DNA of 38,960 bases from an uncultured Planctomycetales bacterium (GCA_903926465.1 CAIYJE010000078.1:1-38960), one strand, 5' to 3'. Positions 1 through 8,010 are shown, numbered from the stretch's first letter. Made by a program: numbers and translations. Notes: a model not told the origin generated them from the letters alone.

Positions 1-101
1 ATCGGCTCCGCTTCGCTACGCGATGAGAAAAGCCTTATCTATTCAAGTGGCTTTTATCATCGGCTCCGCTTCGCTACGCGATGAGAAAAGCCTTATCTAT
101 T
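1..101. repeat. 43-bp direct repeat pair with internal dyad
   Basis: Positions 1-43 and 59-101 are identical (43 bp), separated by 15 bp, so the period is 58 bp. Positions 22-34 can pair with 49-61 (12 of 13 positions, 14-nt loop), so the unit also forms a stem-loop across the two copies. The second copy ends exactly where recognisable DUF1559 coding sequence begins (about position 102). The left window edge is the first base of a copy, which suggests an assembly break in a repeat family. I do not recognise the family; a short non-autonomous repeat (REP or MITE-like) or an assembly artefact are both possible. Confidence 0.75.
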
Positions 102-117
102 AGTCGTCATAGGCATT

Positions 118-1077
118 GTGGGAATTCTGGTGGCGTTGATTCTCCCCGCCGCTCAAGCCGCGCGTGAGTCAGCAAAACGCGTCTCTTGCGCCAACAACCT
201 CAGGCAACTCGCCTTGGGAATGAATTCTTACCATGAATCTCATGGCAGTTATCCATCGGCGGCATGTACCGCCGAAACGAAAAAGCATCAGCTCTACTTC
301 GGCTTATATTCCATTCATGCTCGCCTCTTACCGTTCATTGAGCAACGACCCCTGTACAACTCCATCAATTTCTCAGTTGGAACCTGGCCGCCAGATACCT
401 TCAAGGTTGGCGCAAAGGACATGACCGGTGGAATGAACCCGCTTAATCAGACGGTGGCGGGTACGGCAATTGGGCTGTTTCTTTGCCCTTCCGATGGCGG
501 CATGTTCGCTGAAACTGGGAACAATTACCGGGGCAATGCAGGGGTAGGCCCTTCATTATCGACGTTCATTGCCACACCAGACAGTGGCAATGGTATCTTC
601 CCCGAAGCAGAAACTATCAGTGCCAGACTGATTACGGACGGCTTGAGCCAAACCATTGCGCTGAGTGAGCGTGTGCGCGGATCCAACATGGGCAATGGCC
701 AGGAACTTGACCCTGAACGGGATGTCTTTCCTCGACTTGCGCCGGCACAAACAGGCGATCAACTCGTGACGGCCTGCTTGATCTCCGGTCGACCAACACC
801 TGCTTCCGAGGGTTTTACCACGAGTGGCCGGTACTGGTTCTGGACGGGCCGCGAACGAACGCTCTATGTGCATGCCCAAACGCCCAACGGATCCATCCCA
901 GACTGTAGTTACGGCGGTATGACTCCAGCCATGGACATGGCAACCGCCCGGAGCCGACATCCCGGGGGAGTTCAAGCCGCGTTCGCCGATGGCTCCGTGC
1001 GTTTCATCCGTTCAGGCATCAGTGTCGCAATCTGGCGCGCGTTTGGCACGCGAAACGGAAGCGACTTGACAGAATAA
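118..1077 (+). CDS. DUF1559 domain-containing prepilin-like protein, leader missing
   Basis: This is a member of the planctomycete DUF1559 family, type II pseudopilin-like surface proteins of unknown function. The protein starts in the middle of the hydrophobic helix (GILVALILPAAQAARESAKR), followed by the family's SCANNLRQLALGMNSYH segment. It ends with the typical RHPGGVQAAFADGSVRFI and an IWRAFGTRNG tail, so the C-terminal end is complete. In frame upstream, the codons for LLVVIGIV (positions 100-117) are still readable, but a stop lies at 82-84 and no ATG exists. The usual basic segment and GFTLIE prepilin peptidase site are absent, replaced by the 43-bp repeat. GTG at 118 is the only start in frame, but it is unlikely to be the ancestral one. 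The gene is either 5'-truncated by the repeat or damaged by misassembly at the contig edge. About 320 residues is within the family's normal range apart from the missing leader. Confidence 0.85.
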   Translation: MGILVALILPAAQAARESAKRVSCANNLRQLALGMNSYHESHGSYPSAACTAETKKHQLYFGLYSIHARLLPFIEQRPLYNSINFSVGTWPPDTFKVGAKDMTGGMNPLNQTVAGTAIGLFLCPSDGGMFAETGNNYRGNAGVGPSLSTFIATPDSGNGIFPEAETISARLITDGLSQTIALSERVRGSNMGNGQELDPERDVFPRLAPAQTGDQLVTACLISGRPTPASEGFTTSGRYWFWTGRERTLYVHAQTPNGSIPDCSYGGMTPAMDMATARSRHPGGVQAAFADGSVRFIRSGISVAIWRAFGTRNGSDLTE

Positions 1078-1158
1078 ACAAACGATCAAGCAAATGCCGT
1101 GATTCTTGAGGTCACAGACCATGCTCTGGTGACATTTGCACATGAAGAGAGCAAACCA

Positions 1159-2283
1159 ATGGTAGCGATGTTACTGGGGTTGCTGGTGAACCTGATCGTT
1201 CAGAACGCGGACACGCTGGACACCCTGAAACTTGCGGGGCGACTGGCCGGGGTTCATACTCCGCTTCGTGACGTGGAATTCATCTATGCAGGAGAGCAAC
1301 GGCTGCTTTTCAGGGATCAGAAGAGTTATCCAAAGCTGGACCGTTCGTTCCTGGGCAACTATGTCTATCGCGCAGACGGCGCTGGATACCTGGAGTTGTA
1401 CGAAAAGCTGACCCGGGGCGAACCCGAGCTTTTTTATGGATCCAAGGCAATGCTTGGCTGGGAAGTGGTGGAAGCTCAGTGGAACCCTGGCCGAAAACCG
1501 ATGCCAGGATGGCCGTTGCAACGCCCAGGGGGATCGCAGGCCATTGGTGGCCCCGAAGCAATTTTCTTGCTGCCCTTTTGGGAAGAACTCAAGCGCAATC
1601 CTGCACTCTGGAAAGTTCAATCCAAAGGGCTTGTAGACCTCAACGGCCATTCGACGGTTCTCTTAGACATCGATAAATACCCAGACACGAAGCTTGCGCC
1701 AGCCCTCAAGATCACACAACGGATCTGGCTAGATTTGAATCGCGGTGGTCATGTGCTTCGTCTAGAGGCCTATCAAGGACGACACTTGTCTTATCGCATG
1801 GACGGAATTGAACTCGAACAGTTCGAAGCTCTCGACAAGGAGACAATTTGGTTGCCGGTTCGCGGTACCTACCATTCTTATCGCCACCTCGACGATTTCC
1901 GTGATGATCCCGTCTTAGAAGCGGAATATCATCTGGTTCGAGAATCCGTTGCGATCAATCAAAACTTATCAAACTCCAGGTTCAATATCACGTGGGACGG
2001 AGTGCGTCGTGGAGCCGAGCAATTCAATCAAATGCGAAGAGAGTTCGACGCCTCGCCACCAAAACTCCCACCTCCGATTGTTCGGCTTCCCTCCGACCCC
2101 GAAAGTATACGAAAGTATCAGGCCTCACAACTTGAAGAGGCTGACCTGCAGGGTCAAAGACTCAATGCTTCACCCGATGGACGGCTTAACTTGTTAGGCC
2201 GCATAGGTATCTCTTGGTTCATTGCTCTGCTGGCGTTGACCGCCTTGGCAACCGCAATACATCTGCGGAGGAGGGCAGCCTGA
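1159..2283 (+). CDS. hypothetical secreted/membrane protein with C-terminal TM helix
   Basis: The protein is 374 residues from ATG 1159, chosen because a purine-rich GAAGAGAG lies about 7 nt upstream and the N-terminus MVAMLLGLLVNLIVQ then reads as a signal peptide or anchor. A GTG at 1099 would add 20 residues. The body is a soluble domain rich in beta-like segments (EFIYAGEQRLLFRDQ, KITQRIWLDLNRGGHVLRLE, TIWLPVRGTYHSY). This is reminiscent of LolA/outer-membrane lipoprotein-sorting folds often seen in planctomycete unknowns, but that is only an impression. A Pro-rich stretch near residue 300 leads to one C-terminal membrane helix (ISWFIALLALTALATAI) followed by LRRRAA, a tail-anchor layout. 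It follows the DUF1559 gene by about 80 bp on the same strand and could be co-transcribed with it. I cannot name a function. Confidence 0.7.
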   Translation: MVAMLLGLLVNLIVQNADTLDTLKLAGRLAGVHTPLRDVEFIYAGEQRLLFRDQKSYPKLDRSFLGNYVYRADGAGYLELYEKLTRGEPELFYGSKAMLGWEVVEAQWNPGRKPMPGWPLQRPGGSQAIGGPEAIFLLPFWEELKRNPALWKVQSKGLVDLNGHSTVLLDIDKYPDTKLAPALKITQRIWLDLNRGGHVLRLEAYQGRHLSYRMDGIELEQFEALDKETIWLPVRGTYHSYRHLDDFRDDPVLEAEYHLVRESVAINQNLSNSRFNITWDGVRRGAEQFNQMRREFDASPPKLPPPIVRLPSDPESIRKYQASQLEEADLQGQRLNASPDGRLNLLGRIGISWFIALLALTALATAIHLRRRAA

Positions 2284-2412
2284 GAGTTCTCAGAGTTTCT
2301 ACAACGTGTGCCCACGTAATCGCTCAAACCCACTTGGTGTTCAGCTTGAAGCCATCAAATGGTCCACAGCCAAGGCGAGAAGCCAGACTAGAAGCGAACG
2401 CCTGACGGAGCT

Positions 2413-2925
2413 TCACTTGGCCGACTTCTCATGCTCGGCCTTGCGCGCCGGGAACTCCACCACCACCAGTTGGCGGTTCGCCTCGTCGTAGGCGAATTCC
2501 TGGTAGTAGGGCAACATTGGAAGCTGGATGCCGTCTGGCTGATCCTTCTTGATGACCCCAGACATGAACTCGTCGTAGGTCTTGACCGGTCCATTGTTCT
2601 GGATGTCATAAATCTGAAGCGCCTGCTGAACCTGCTGTACGGCAATGGCACCCACCGACGAGCGGTACGCCTGGGCCACGCTCCCCAGATACCCCTCGGT
2701 GTTCCCAGACGGGCCCACCTGGCCACTTCCCTGAACAAGTTGCCCGCCTTCGGCCAGAGCGCTCTCCAGTTTCAAGACATTCTGCGTCGTTTTCCGGATC
2801 GTCTCACGGGGCTGAACCGCCGTCGGAGCGACCGGCTTGGGCGGGCCTGAATCACCACAACCGGCCATCAGCATGGCAGTGACAGGAAATACGAACGGAA
2901 CAGTCCAGATAAAAAGTAAGCGCAT
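2413..2925 (-). CDS. small exported lipoprotein, hypothetical
   Basis: The protein is 170 residues from ATG 2925. Longer in-frame starts exist, but this one puts a clean lipoprotein signal at the N-terminus: MRLLFIWTVPFVFPV, then AMLMAGC with Cys at about residue 22. The mature part starts with a Pro/Ala-rich linker (SGPPKPVAPTAVQP). It then has a helical segment (TIRKTTQNVLKLESALAE), a Gly-rich patch, and a C-terminal part with DEFMSGVIKKDQPDG and YYQEFAYDEANRQLVVVEFP. That part looks like a small domain often found in planctomycete lipoproteins, of unknown function. It lies 77 bp downstream of the NHL-repeat gene on the same strand and is probably in its transcription unit. No enzymatic motif is visible. 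Confidence 0.75.
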   Translation of the reverse strand: MRLLFIWTVPFVFPVTAMLMAGCGDSGPPKPVAPTAVQPRETIRKTTQNVLKLESALAEGGQLVQGSGQVGPSGNTEGYLGSVAQAYRSSVGAIAVQQVQQALQIYDIQNNGPVKTYDEFMSGVIKKDQPDGIQLPMLPYYQEFAYDEANRQLVVVEFPARKAEHEKSAK

Positions 2926-3002
2926 AAGAATCTTGGTCCCAAGTCTTGTCTGTAAAAAAACGTTTTTGCAAAAGGAAAAGCCAAGGAACCACACAGTCAA
3001 AC

Positions 3003-4094
3003 TCAAGAGAGTTTTCGCAGCTTGCTGATCCGGCCTGGCACCACCCATTCGGCCACGATGATATTCCCCTGGTGGTCAAAGCAGGCGTCGTGCGGATGCA
3101 CGAACCGGCCATCGGTCCATTGCTCGGGCTGCGTGCGAACCTTGAAACCATCGAGCACCGTCTTGGTCCATGCAGGATCATAGCCCAGGTGGCTGATCAC
3201 CTGATTCTTGGGGTCCATGAGCGTAAGCCGGGCATGGAGATCCGGAATCAGCAGCACGTCGCCCTGAATGTCAAAGTGGGCCGGAAAGCTGACGTCGTGA
3301 TTCTCGCTCTGGAAAACGCCATTGAGATCGGTGTATTGCAACCGGGCGTTGGCCCGGTCGGCAATCACCAGGCTCACATCACGGCCTGGCCGGTTATCCA
3401 GCCAGATGCCGTGCGGCGTACGATATTGCCCGGCCGCTTCACCGGTACCACCCCAGGTCTTCACGTAGGTATCCGACTTATCAAATTGATGAACATAGTT
3501 TGACCCATATCCATCGGCCACATAAAAGCCGCCGTCTGGCGCAAACGCCACATTGGTGGGCGAGAAGGCCACCTTGGGATCATCGTAAACGCCGGTAACC
3601 GACGTCCGATCCTTGATCCAGACAACCTCCCCCTTGAGGTCGGCCTTGACCACCAGATTCACGGGAAACATGAACGCCAGATACAGAAACTCCTGGCCGT
3701 TCTCTTCACGAATATCAATACCATGGCCGCCACCGTGCCACTGCTTGCCAAACGAGTGCACAAACTTGCCGGCGGGGTCAAACACCACCACCGTGTCTTG
3801 AGCCTCGGCGTCAGACTTGGGCCGATCGCTGCCCGCGCGATGGGTGATATAAACCAACCCCTGCTTATCAACGGCCACTCCGTGCGTCTCAAACCACTGG
3901 ATATGGTCGGGCTTCTGACCCCAGTGATGATCACACTCATAGCGATAACTGCTCGTTCCCACCACCGCTGAAGCTATGCTGCCCTTGCTCGGGGTCTGGA
4001 TGAAGAACGAAGCCGCGGCCATTCCGGCAGCCGACGACTTGAGAAACGAACGACGATTCGGTTCAGACCGATCCAGAAACTGGAGTTCGCTCAT
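3003..4094 (-). CDS. Tat-exported NHL-repeat six-bladed beta-propeller protein
   Basis: The 363-residue protein has an N-terminal twin-arginine signal (NRRSFLKSSAAGMAAASFF), so it is probably exported folded to the periplasm. The rest contains repeated NHL-type blades: HGVAVDKQGLVYITHR, HGIDIREENGQEFLYLAF, TNVAFAPDGGFYVADGYGSN, PHGIWLDNRPGRDVSLVIADR, and a last blade HPHDACFDHQGNIIVAEW. This pattern matches NHL propellers such as those related to the lyase domain of peptidylglycine alpha-amidating monooxygenase. Family members bind metals or act as lyases, but many planctomycete copies are uncharacterised. The conserved His and Asp at the blade starts are visible. It is the first gene of a likely two-gene unit with the lipoprotein at 2413-2925. 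The substrate is unknown. Confidence 0.88.
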   Translation of the reverse strand: MSELQFLDRSEPNRRSFLKSSAAGMAAASFFIQTPSKGSIASAVVGTSSYRYECDHHWGQKPDHIQWFETHGVAVDKQGLVYITHRAGSDRPKSDAEAQDTVVVFDPAGKFVHSFGKQWHGGGHGIDIREENGQEFLYLAFMFPVNLVVKADLKGEVVWIKDRTSVTGVYDDPKVAFSPTNVAFAPDGGFYVADGYGSNYVHQFDKSDTYVKTWGGTGEAAGQYRTPHGIWLDNRPGRDVSLVIADRANARLQYTDLNGVFQSENHDVSFPAHFDIQGDVLLIPDLHARLTLMDPKNQVISHLGYDPAWTKTVLDGFKVRTQPEQWTDGRFVHPHDACFDHQGNIIVAEWVVPGRISKLRKLS

Positions 4095-4267
4095 GGCATA
4101 TACCGCCGAGGAAGTTAGGGCTCAGGACGGCTCTTGATCGCCAATCAGCATCCGATCACGTGACAGACAATCCACGCTCGACTCAACCCACCAACCGCCA
4201 GAAACGTTGGCCGGAGCCCACAGCAAGCAAACCCTATGAGATCCGGCCCGAACTTTGCCCCAGCAGG

Positions 4268-4314
4268 GGACCACCAAACTCACGCCAGGTCGCTGGCAAC
4301 AAGCCTGGTGGTCC
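4268..4314 (-). terminator. stem-loop downstream of the DUF2325 gene
   Basis: The arms 4268-4276 and 4306-4314 are complementary (9 bp), and the loop contains a second small hairpin, GCCAG-GTCG-CTGGC. It begins 9 nt after the stop codon of the minus-strand gene ending at 4323. No U-tract follows, so it may be a 3'-stabilising or Rho-assisted element rather than a classical intrinsic terminator. Confidence 0.4.
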
Positions 4315-4322
4315 AGCTTGGG

Positions 4323-5837
4323 TCAGCCCGCGCGAACCAGGCCTTTACGCAGAGCGTCGGCCACATTCGATGGGCCATAGCCCTTATCGACCAGAACCAG
4401 CGGAACCTCGCTGTGCTCACAGGCGGGCCGCATCCGTGCGGTCACGGTATGACCCACCAGCGCCTTGAGGATAATGACCAAATCCACGCTTCGGCTCCGT
4501 ACCCGCTGCTCGATCGAATCCAGCAGATTGGGACGGTTGGTTCCCAGGCTCTCCCAGTCAAGCGACTCAAACTCAAAGGCGTGCTCAAGCGTGCGCCGCA
4601 TATCTTCGCGGGCCGTGCCGCCAATCAGGAGCGCCCGCTTGCCCCGGGTTCGATCCACCAGATCACGAACCTGGTCCTGAATCGAAGTGTCCAGAGGCTC
4701 TTCTTCATCGTCCTGTCTCAGAGCATCCAGGTACTTGCGAACCCCGCGGTACTCGGCACCGGTGAGCAGATCCCGATAGGGGCTGATCAGTTCCAGAACC
4801 TCGGTGTCGGTTTCACCCCGGCCGGCCAGGATGATATCCAGAGCCTCATAGAACGGCTCAATGCCTTCCTCATCTTCGGGAAGGTCATAGTGGATCAGAA
4901 TGGCCTTGAGGTCTTCGAAAGCATGGTCGGCATCCGAACGGCTCACCCGCTGGCGATCATCACCACGTCCGCCGTGGTCTCTCCGGCGCGGCTGATCGGT
5001 CTCACGACGCAGGCCGGCGGTCTCGGTGGCTTCCTTGAGTTGCTCTTCAGCCTCGCCCACGTACACATCCCAGTCGGTATTGAAGCTCTGGCGGAAGGCT
5101 TCGATATAACCAGGCTCATACTGCTTGGAAATGCTGACAAGCTTGGGGAAAACCCGCTGCAGGGCGGTCGTTTCCTCTTCGGTCAGATTCTCGGCCTCGT
5201 ACGCTTGAAGGCGACGGAACCGACCAATCCAGATGGTGAGCTGGGCCAGCCGCTCGCGCCCATCAAGCTGAGCGAAGTGAGGTGCCGCATCTTCCACTTC
5301 CCGACCGAGGGCCCGAACCTGACCACCGGGGGTCAAAATTTCGGCGGCGCGAGCAATCTTGTCCGATTCCACAAAATCGGCCGCCAGATGTGGCAGCAGG
5401 CGATCCAGTTCCCGGCGCAGGGCCAGGTAATGTTCCATCGCATTTTCGAGGTTGCGGCGGGTATCAATCACGTCTCGGTTGAGTTTCTCGATCTCATCCT
5501 TGGTCGTGCGTCGCCGAATCTCAATTTCTTGCTTCGTCTCTTCGATTTGTGACGTGAAAACCGTGCTGTCTGCGGGGGAGAGTGTGGCTGTTCCCATCAA
5601 AACCGCAACCTTCCGGGTCAATTCCCGGAGTTGCTGCTCTTCCTCGGAGACATCGGTCAAAACCCGCTGAAGCAATACCCGACGCTCACGGTGTAAGGTA
5701 TCGGCCTCACGCGCCTTGAGTTCGGCCTCCTCAAGAGCATCAGCGGCATACTCGGTTTCACTACCAAGCTTCTGGGCCCGGGTCTTGGCCTCAGCCTGAC
5801 GAACCATTTCCGCAAGTCGATCAATGGGCTTGGGCAT
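4323..5837 (-). CDS. coiled-coil protein with C-terminal DUF2325 domain
   Basis: The protein is 504 residues from ATG 5837 (MPKPIDRLAEMVRQ). The open frame extends further upstream, but that part has no protein-like character. Residues 1-170 are strongly charged heptad-like helix (AKTRAQKLGSETEYAADALEEAELKA broken into segments, IEETKQEIEIRRR, DEIEKLNRDVIDTRRNL), so a coiled coil is expected. A helical middle follows, then a short basic, Arg/Asp/Gly-rich linker (RRRDHGGRGDDRQR). Residues about 395-500 match the DUF2325 pattern: RALLIGGTAREDMRR at the start, SVDLVIILKALVGH in the middle, and PLVLVDKGYGPSNVADAL near the end. This is a small Rossmann-like domain of unknown function. No signal peptide is visible, so it is cytoplasmic. 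The gene stands alone between a stem-loop and a 414-bp gene-free stretch. Confidence 0.8.
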   Translation of the reverse strand: MPKPIDRLAEMVRQAEAKTRAQKLGSETEYAADALEEAELKAREADTLHRERRVLLQRVLTDVSEEEQQLRELTRKVAVLMGTATLSPADSTVFTSQIEETKQEIEIRRRTTKDEIEKLNRDVIDTRRNLENAMEHYLALRRELDRLLPHLAADFVESDKIARAAEILTPGGQVRALGREVEDAAPHFAQLDGRERLAQLTIWIGRFRRLQAYEAENLTEEETTALQRVFPKLVSISKQYEPGYIEAFRQSFNTDWDVYVGEAEEQLKEATETAGLRRETDQPRRRDHGGRGDDRQRVSRSDADHAFEDLKAILIHYDLPEDEEGIEPFYEALDIILAGRGETDTEVLELISPYRDLLTGAEYRGVRKYLDALRQDDEEEPLDTSIQDQVRDLVDRTRGKRALLIGGTAREDMRRTLEHAFEFESLDWESLGTNRPNLLDSIEQRVRSRSVDLVIILKALVGHTVTARMRPACEHSEVPLVLVDKGYGPSNVADALRKGLVRAG

Positions 5838-6251
5838 CACAATATTCTTACTAAAGCTATGAAAAGGAGAGAGAAGATTTCTGGGCGCCTGGCAAGCCTG
5901 GGGAGTACCAGCCCAACGGAACGACAGACCTCTCTCGGAGACGTGGAGTGGCTTTGAGTCATGCGGAGAATCCACCCCAGAACCCAAGAATTTGAGCAAA
6001 GCGAGGGTAGAGCGACTGGGTGTGGCCGGTTAAACCGCCCAACAACCACTAAAATTAACACAGCACCCAGAGTCACATCTACACCTAACCGCAGTTTTCG
6101 TAACCCAAGCCAACCAAACACCCAAGGTTTAGCCAGGGCTGGACCGGACCCAGGCTTACCTGGAGGTCTGGCCAGGGGCGTTTCTGAACGCCCCTGGCCG
6201 GGTGCAACCCTCACGCCGCCCATCCGGTTTTGGCAGTGGCAGCCCCGTGGC
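5838..6251. other. 414-bp gene-free stretch
   Basis: This lies between the start of the DUF2325 gene and the end of the cytochrome c peroxidase gene, both on the minus strand. It must hold the promoter of the former and the 3' end of the latter. The only clear structure is the perfect stem-loop at 6170-6199. The 6030-6125 part is A/C-rich on the plus strand, with no coding pattern. No RNA gene was recognised. Confidence 0.6.
6170..6199 (-). terminator. perfect 13-bp stem-loop after cytochrome c peroxidase gene
   Basis: The arms 6170-6182 and 6187-6199 are perfectly complementary (13 bp, mostly G/C) with a 4-nt loop. It lies 52 bp past the stop codon of the minus-strand gene ending at 6252. 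There is no U-run on either side, so termination may need a factor. Confidence 0.65.
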
Positions 6252-7325
6252 TCAGTGCGGGAAATCCGCAGCCTTGGGGGTTTTGATCTGCTGCCAGCCT
6301 TCGCCATTGAGGCCATTTTTGAGGAAGTCAATCAGATCCGCCTGCTCCTCGTCGGTCAGGCCCAGTGGTTTCATCGACTGGCTCAAATAGGGATTCTTGA
6401 TCCCGCCCTGGTTGTAATGCTCAACCACTTCCTCCAGGGTCGCCATGCTACCGTCGTGCATGTAGGGGCCGGTCAACGGGATATCGCGCAGGGTTGGGGT
6501 TTTGAAGGCCCCCTTGTCTTCCTCGCGACCGGTGACCTTGAACCGTCCCAGGTCGGCCGGTTCACCCTTCTCCCAGCCAATCCCGATGTTCATGAACGAT
6601 TCATCAGAGAAATTGAAGCCAAGGTGGCAGCTATCGCACCGCGCTTTGCCAAAGAAGAGCTTCATGCCATTCACCTGGGCGGTGGTCATGGCCTTGGTCT
6701 CACCCGCCTTGTACCGGTCATAAGGGGCATTGCCAGAGACCACCGTGCGTTCAAACGTGGCAATGGCCTTGGCCACCTGGTCCAGGGTCACCGTGCGATC
6801 GCCGTAGGCTTTCTCAAATAGCGCCACATAACCAGGAATCTGGCGGAGCCGGCCCATGGCGGCATCGTGGGCCTTATCTGCTTCCTGCTCATTGGTCATT
6901 TCGATGGGGTTGGCCAGCGGCCCTTTGGCCTGCTCTTCGAGCGAACTGGCCCGGCCATCCCAGAACTGGAGCGTGGTGTATGCCCGGTTGATCACCGTGG
7001 GAGCCGATCGGCCGCCCTTTTGTTGTTTGATGCCCGTGGAAACCGGCGCACAGTCGGTGTACCCCTTCTCAGGCGCGTGGCAAGAGGCGCAAGAAACCGT
7101 GGCGTCCGAAGACAATCGGGGGTCAAAGTACAGCAACTTACCAAGTTCGGCCTTCTCGTGGGTGTACGGATTATCGGCCGGCCATTGAACGGGTGGCAAT
7201 CCCAGCGGAACCGGCGGCGGGGTCTGATCTTGATTGAGGCCTGGCGCACCGGCCGCAACCAGGGCCCCCACGGAACCACCGACTACACCCAACCCCAAAA
7301 ACCAGCCGAATATTCGTCGATTCAT
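6252..7325 (-). CDS. di-heme cytochrome c peroxidase (CcpA/MauG family)
   Basis: The 357-residue exported protein starts with a signal peptide (MNRRIFGWFLGLGVVGGSVGALVAAG). Two haem c attachment motifs are visible: CASCH at residues 79-83 and CDSCH at 230-234. They match the N-terminal high-potential/low-potential layout of bacterial di-heme peroxidases. Other family landmarks are LGKLLYFDPRLS before the first haem, RSAPTVINRAY and FWDGRASSLEEQA after it, ATFERTVVSG in the linker, and FKTPTLRDIPLTGPYMHDG with the Met ligand region near the C-terminus. Length is normal. Members reduce H2O2 in the periplasm with electrons from small c-type cytochromes; some MauG-like members oxidise proteins instead, and sequence alone does not separate these. 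The gene is flanked by strong stem-loops on both sides, so it is probably transcribed alone. Confidence 0.93.
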   Translation of the reverse strand: MNRRIFGWFLGLGVVGGSVGALVAAGAPGLNQDQTPPPVPLGLPPVQWPADNPYTHEKAELGKLLYFDPRLSSDATVSCASCHAPEKGYTDCAPVSTGIKQQKGGRSAPTVINRAYTTLQFWDGRASSLEEQAKGPLANPIEMTNEQEADKAHDAAMGRLRQIPGYVALFEKAYGDRTVTLDQVAKAIATFERTVVSGNAPYDRYKAGETKAMTTAQVNGMKLFFGKARCDSCHLGFNFSDESFMNIGIGWEKGEPADLGRFKVTGREEDKGAFKTPTLRDIPLTGPYMHDGSMATLEEVVEHYNQGGIKNPYLSQSMKPLGLTDEEQADLIDFLKNGLNGEGWQQIKTPKAADFPH

Positions 7326-7379
7326 CGATCACGCCTTCGGGTTTCTTTGCGGACGCCTGTGTGAAGGGAAAATCAACAG

Positions 7380-7419
7380 AGGCCTGGCAATCCAACCCCT
7401 GAGGTTTGATGCCAGGCCT
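7380..7419 (-). terminator. long stem-loop between exported Cys protein and peroxidase genes
   Basis: AGGCCTGGCA at 7380-7389 pairs perfectly with TGCCAGGCCT at 7410-7419. The stem continues inward for about seven more pairs with one bulge and one mismatch. It lies 70 bp after the stop codon of the gene ending at 7489, and about 55 bp before the peroxidase start at 7325. It should separate the two transcripts. Confidence 0.6.
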
Positions 7420-7488
7420 GGATCGGTTGCAACTCAGTTCAAAGACAGCCCCAACGACCGAGGTTTGTCAGAGCTGGCCCGAATGGGC

Positions 7489-8010
7489 TCACTGCTTGAC
7501 AAAGCCCTGTACGTACAGAACCTTCTGGCCTTCCACTTCGGAAAGCGTACCGTTAACGGTGATCACGTAGGCCATGTGCTCGATCAGCACTTCACGCAGG
7601 GTGGTCTGGCCGTCCCGGCGAGGGTTGTGCTCTTCGGCAATCAGGGTGTAAACGCTGCCGTCATCGGTCAGCAAACCGATCGGTTCGCCGCTCTTGGCAC
7701 ACTTCTGGCCACAATCACGGTGCTTATCACCGTGCTTGCCAACCTGCAGGTAGCAAGACAGGTCGACCACTTCACCCACGGCCGTCTTGGGTGCTCCCTT
7801 GAGGGTTTTGCCTTCAATGGAACTGGTGACCGTGGTCACGCTCCAGGGCTGCGCTTCGGTGGCGGCCTTACCGACGGCTGCGGCAGGCGCCTTGTAGGTT
7901 CCCTTGGTCGGAGCCGACCATTCTGGGAAAAGAATGCCCTTGCCCTGAACAAACGCCAGTGAGGCCACTACAAGCAAGCCGCCGGTGGCGAACATCTTGC
8001 CTTTGGTCAT
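7489..8010 (-). CDS. small exported protein with conserved Cys/His cluster, hypothetical
   Basis: The 173-residue protein has a signal peptide (MTKGKMFATGGLLVVASLAFVQG) and a good ribosome binding site (GGAGAG about 8 nt before ATG). After an Ala/Pro-rich linker, the core reads GEVVDLSCYLQVGKHG, then HRDCGQKCAKSGEPIGLL and DGSVYTLIAEEH. It ends with a beta-rich part (AYVITVNGTLSEVEGQKVLYVQGF). The spacing of the three Cys with Lys/His-rich flanks recalls small periplasmic OB-fold-like proteins found in several environmental phyla, of unknown function. The Cys/His cluster could bind metal or haem or form a disulfide. Its position upstream of a cytochrome c peroxidase suggests a periplasmic redox setting, but the stem-loop between them argues for separate transcripts. 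Confidence 0.8.
   Translation of the reverse strand: MTKGKMFATGGLLVVASLAFVQGKGILFPEWSAPTKGTYKAPAAAVGKAATEAQPWSVTTVTSSIEGKTLKGAPKTAVGEVVDLSCYLQVGKHGDKHRDCGQKCAKSGEPIGLLTDDGSVYTLIAEEHNPRRDGQTTLREVLIEHMAYVITVNGTLSEVEGQKVLYVQGFVKQ

Noticed and set aside
23-103. 26-codon open frame starting inside the first repeat copy (MRKALSIQVAF...)
   Set aside because: It lacks a visible ribosome binding site and is made largely of the two repeat copies in different frames, so there is no reason to call it a gene.
4236-5552. 438-codon plus-strand open frame opposite the DUF2325 gene
   Set aside because: It is antisense to a gene with a clear domain and coiled-coil pattern. Its translation has no family signature and arises from the GC-rich codon pattern of the real gene.
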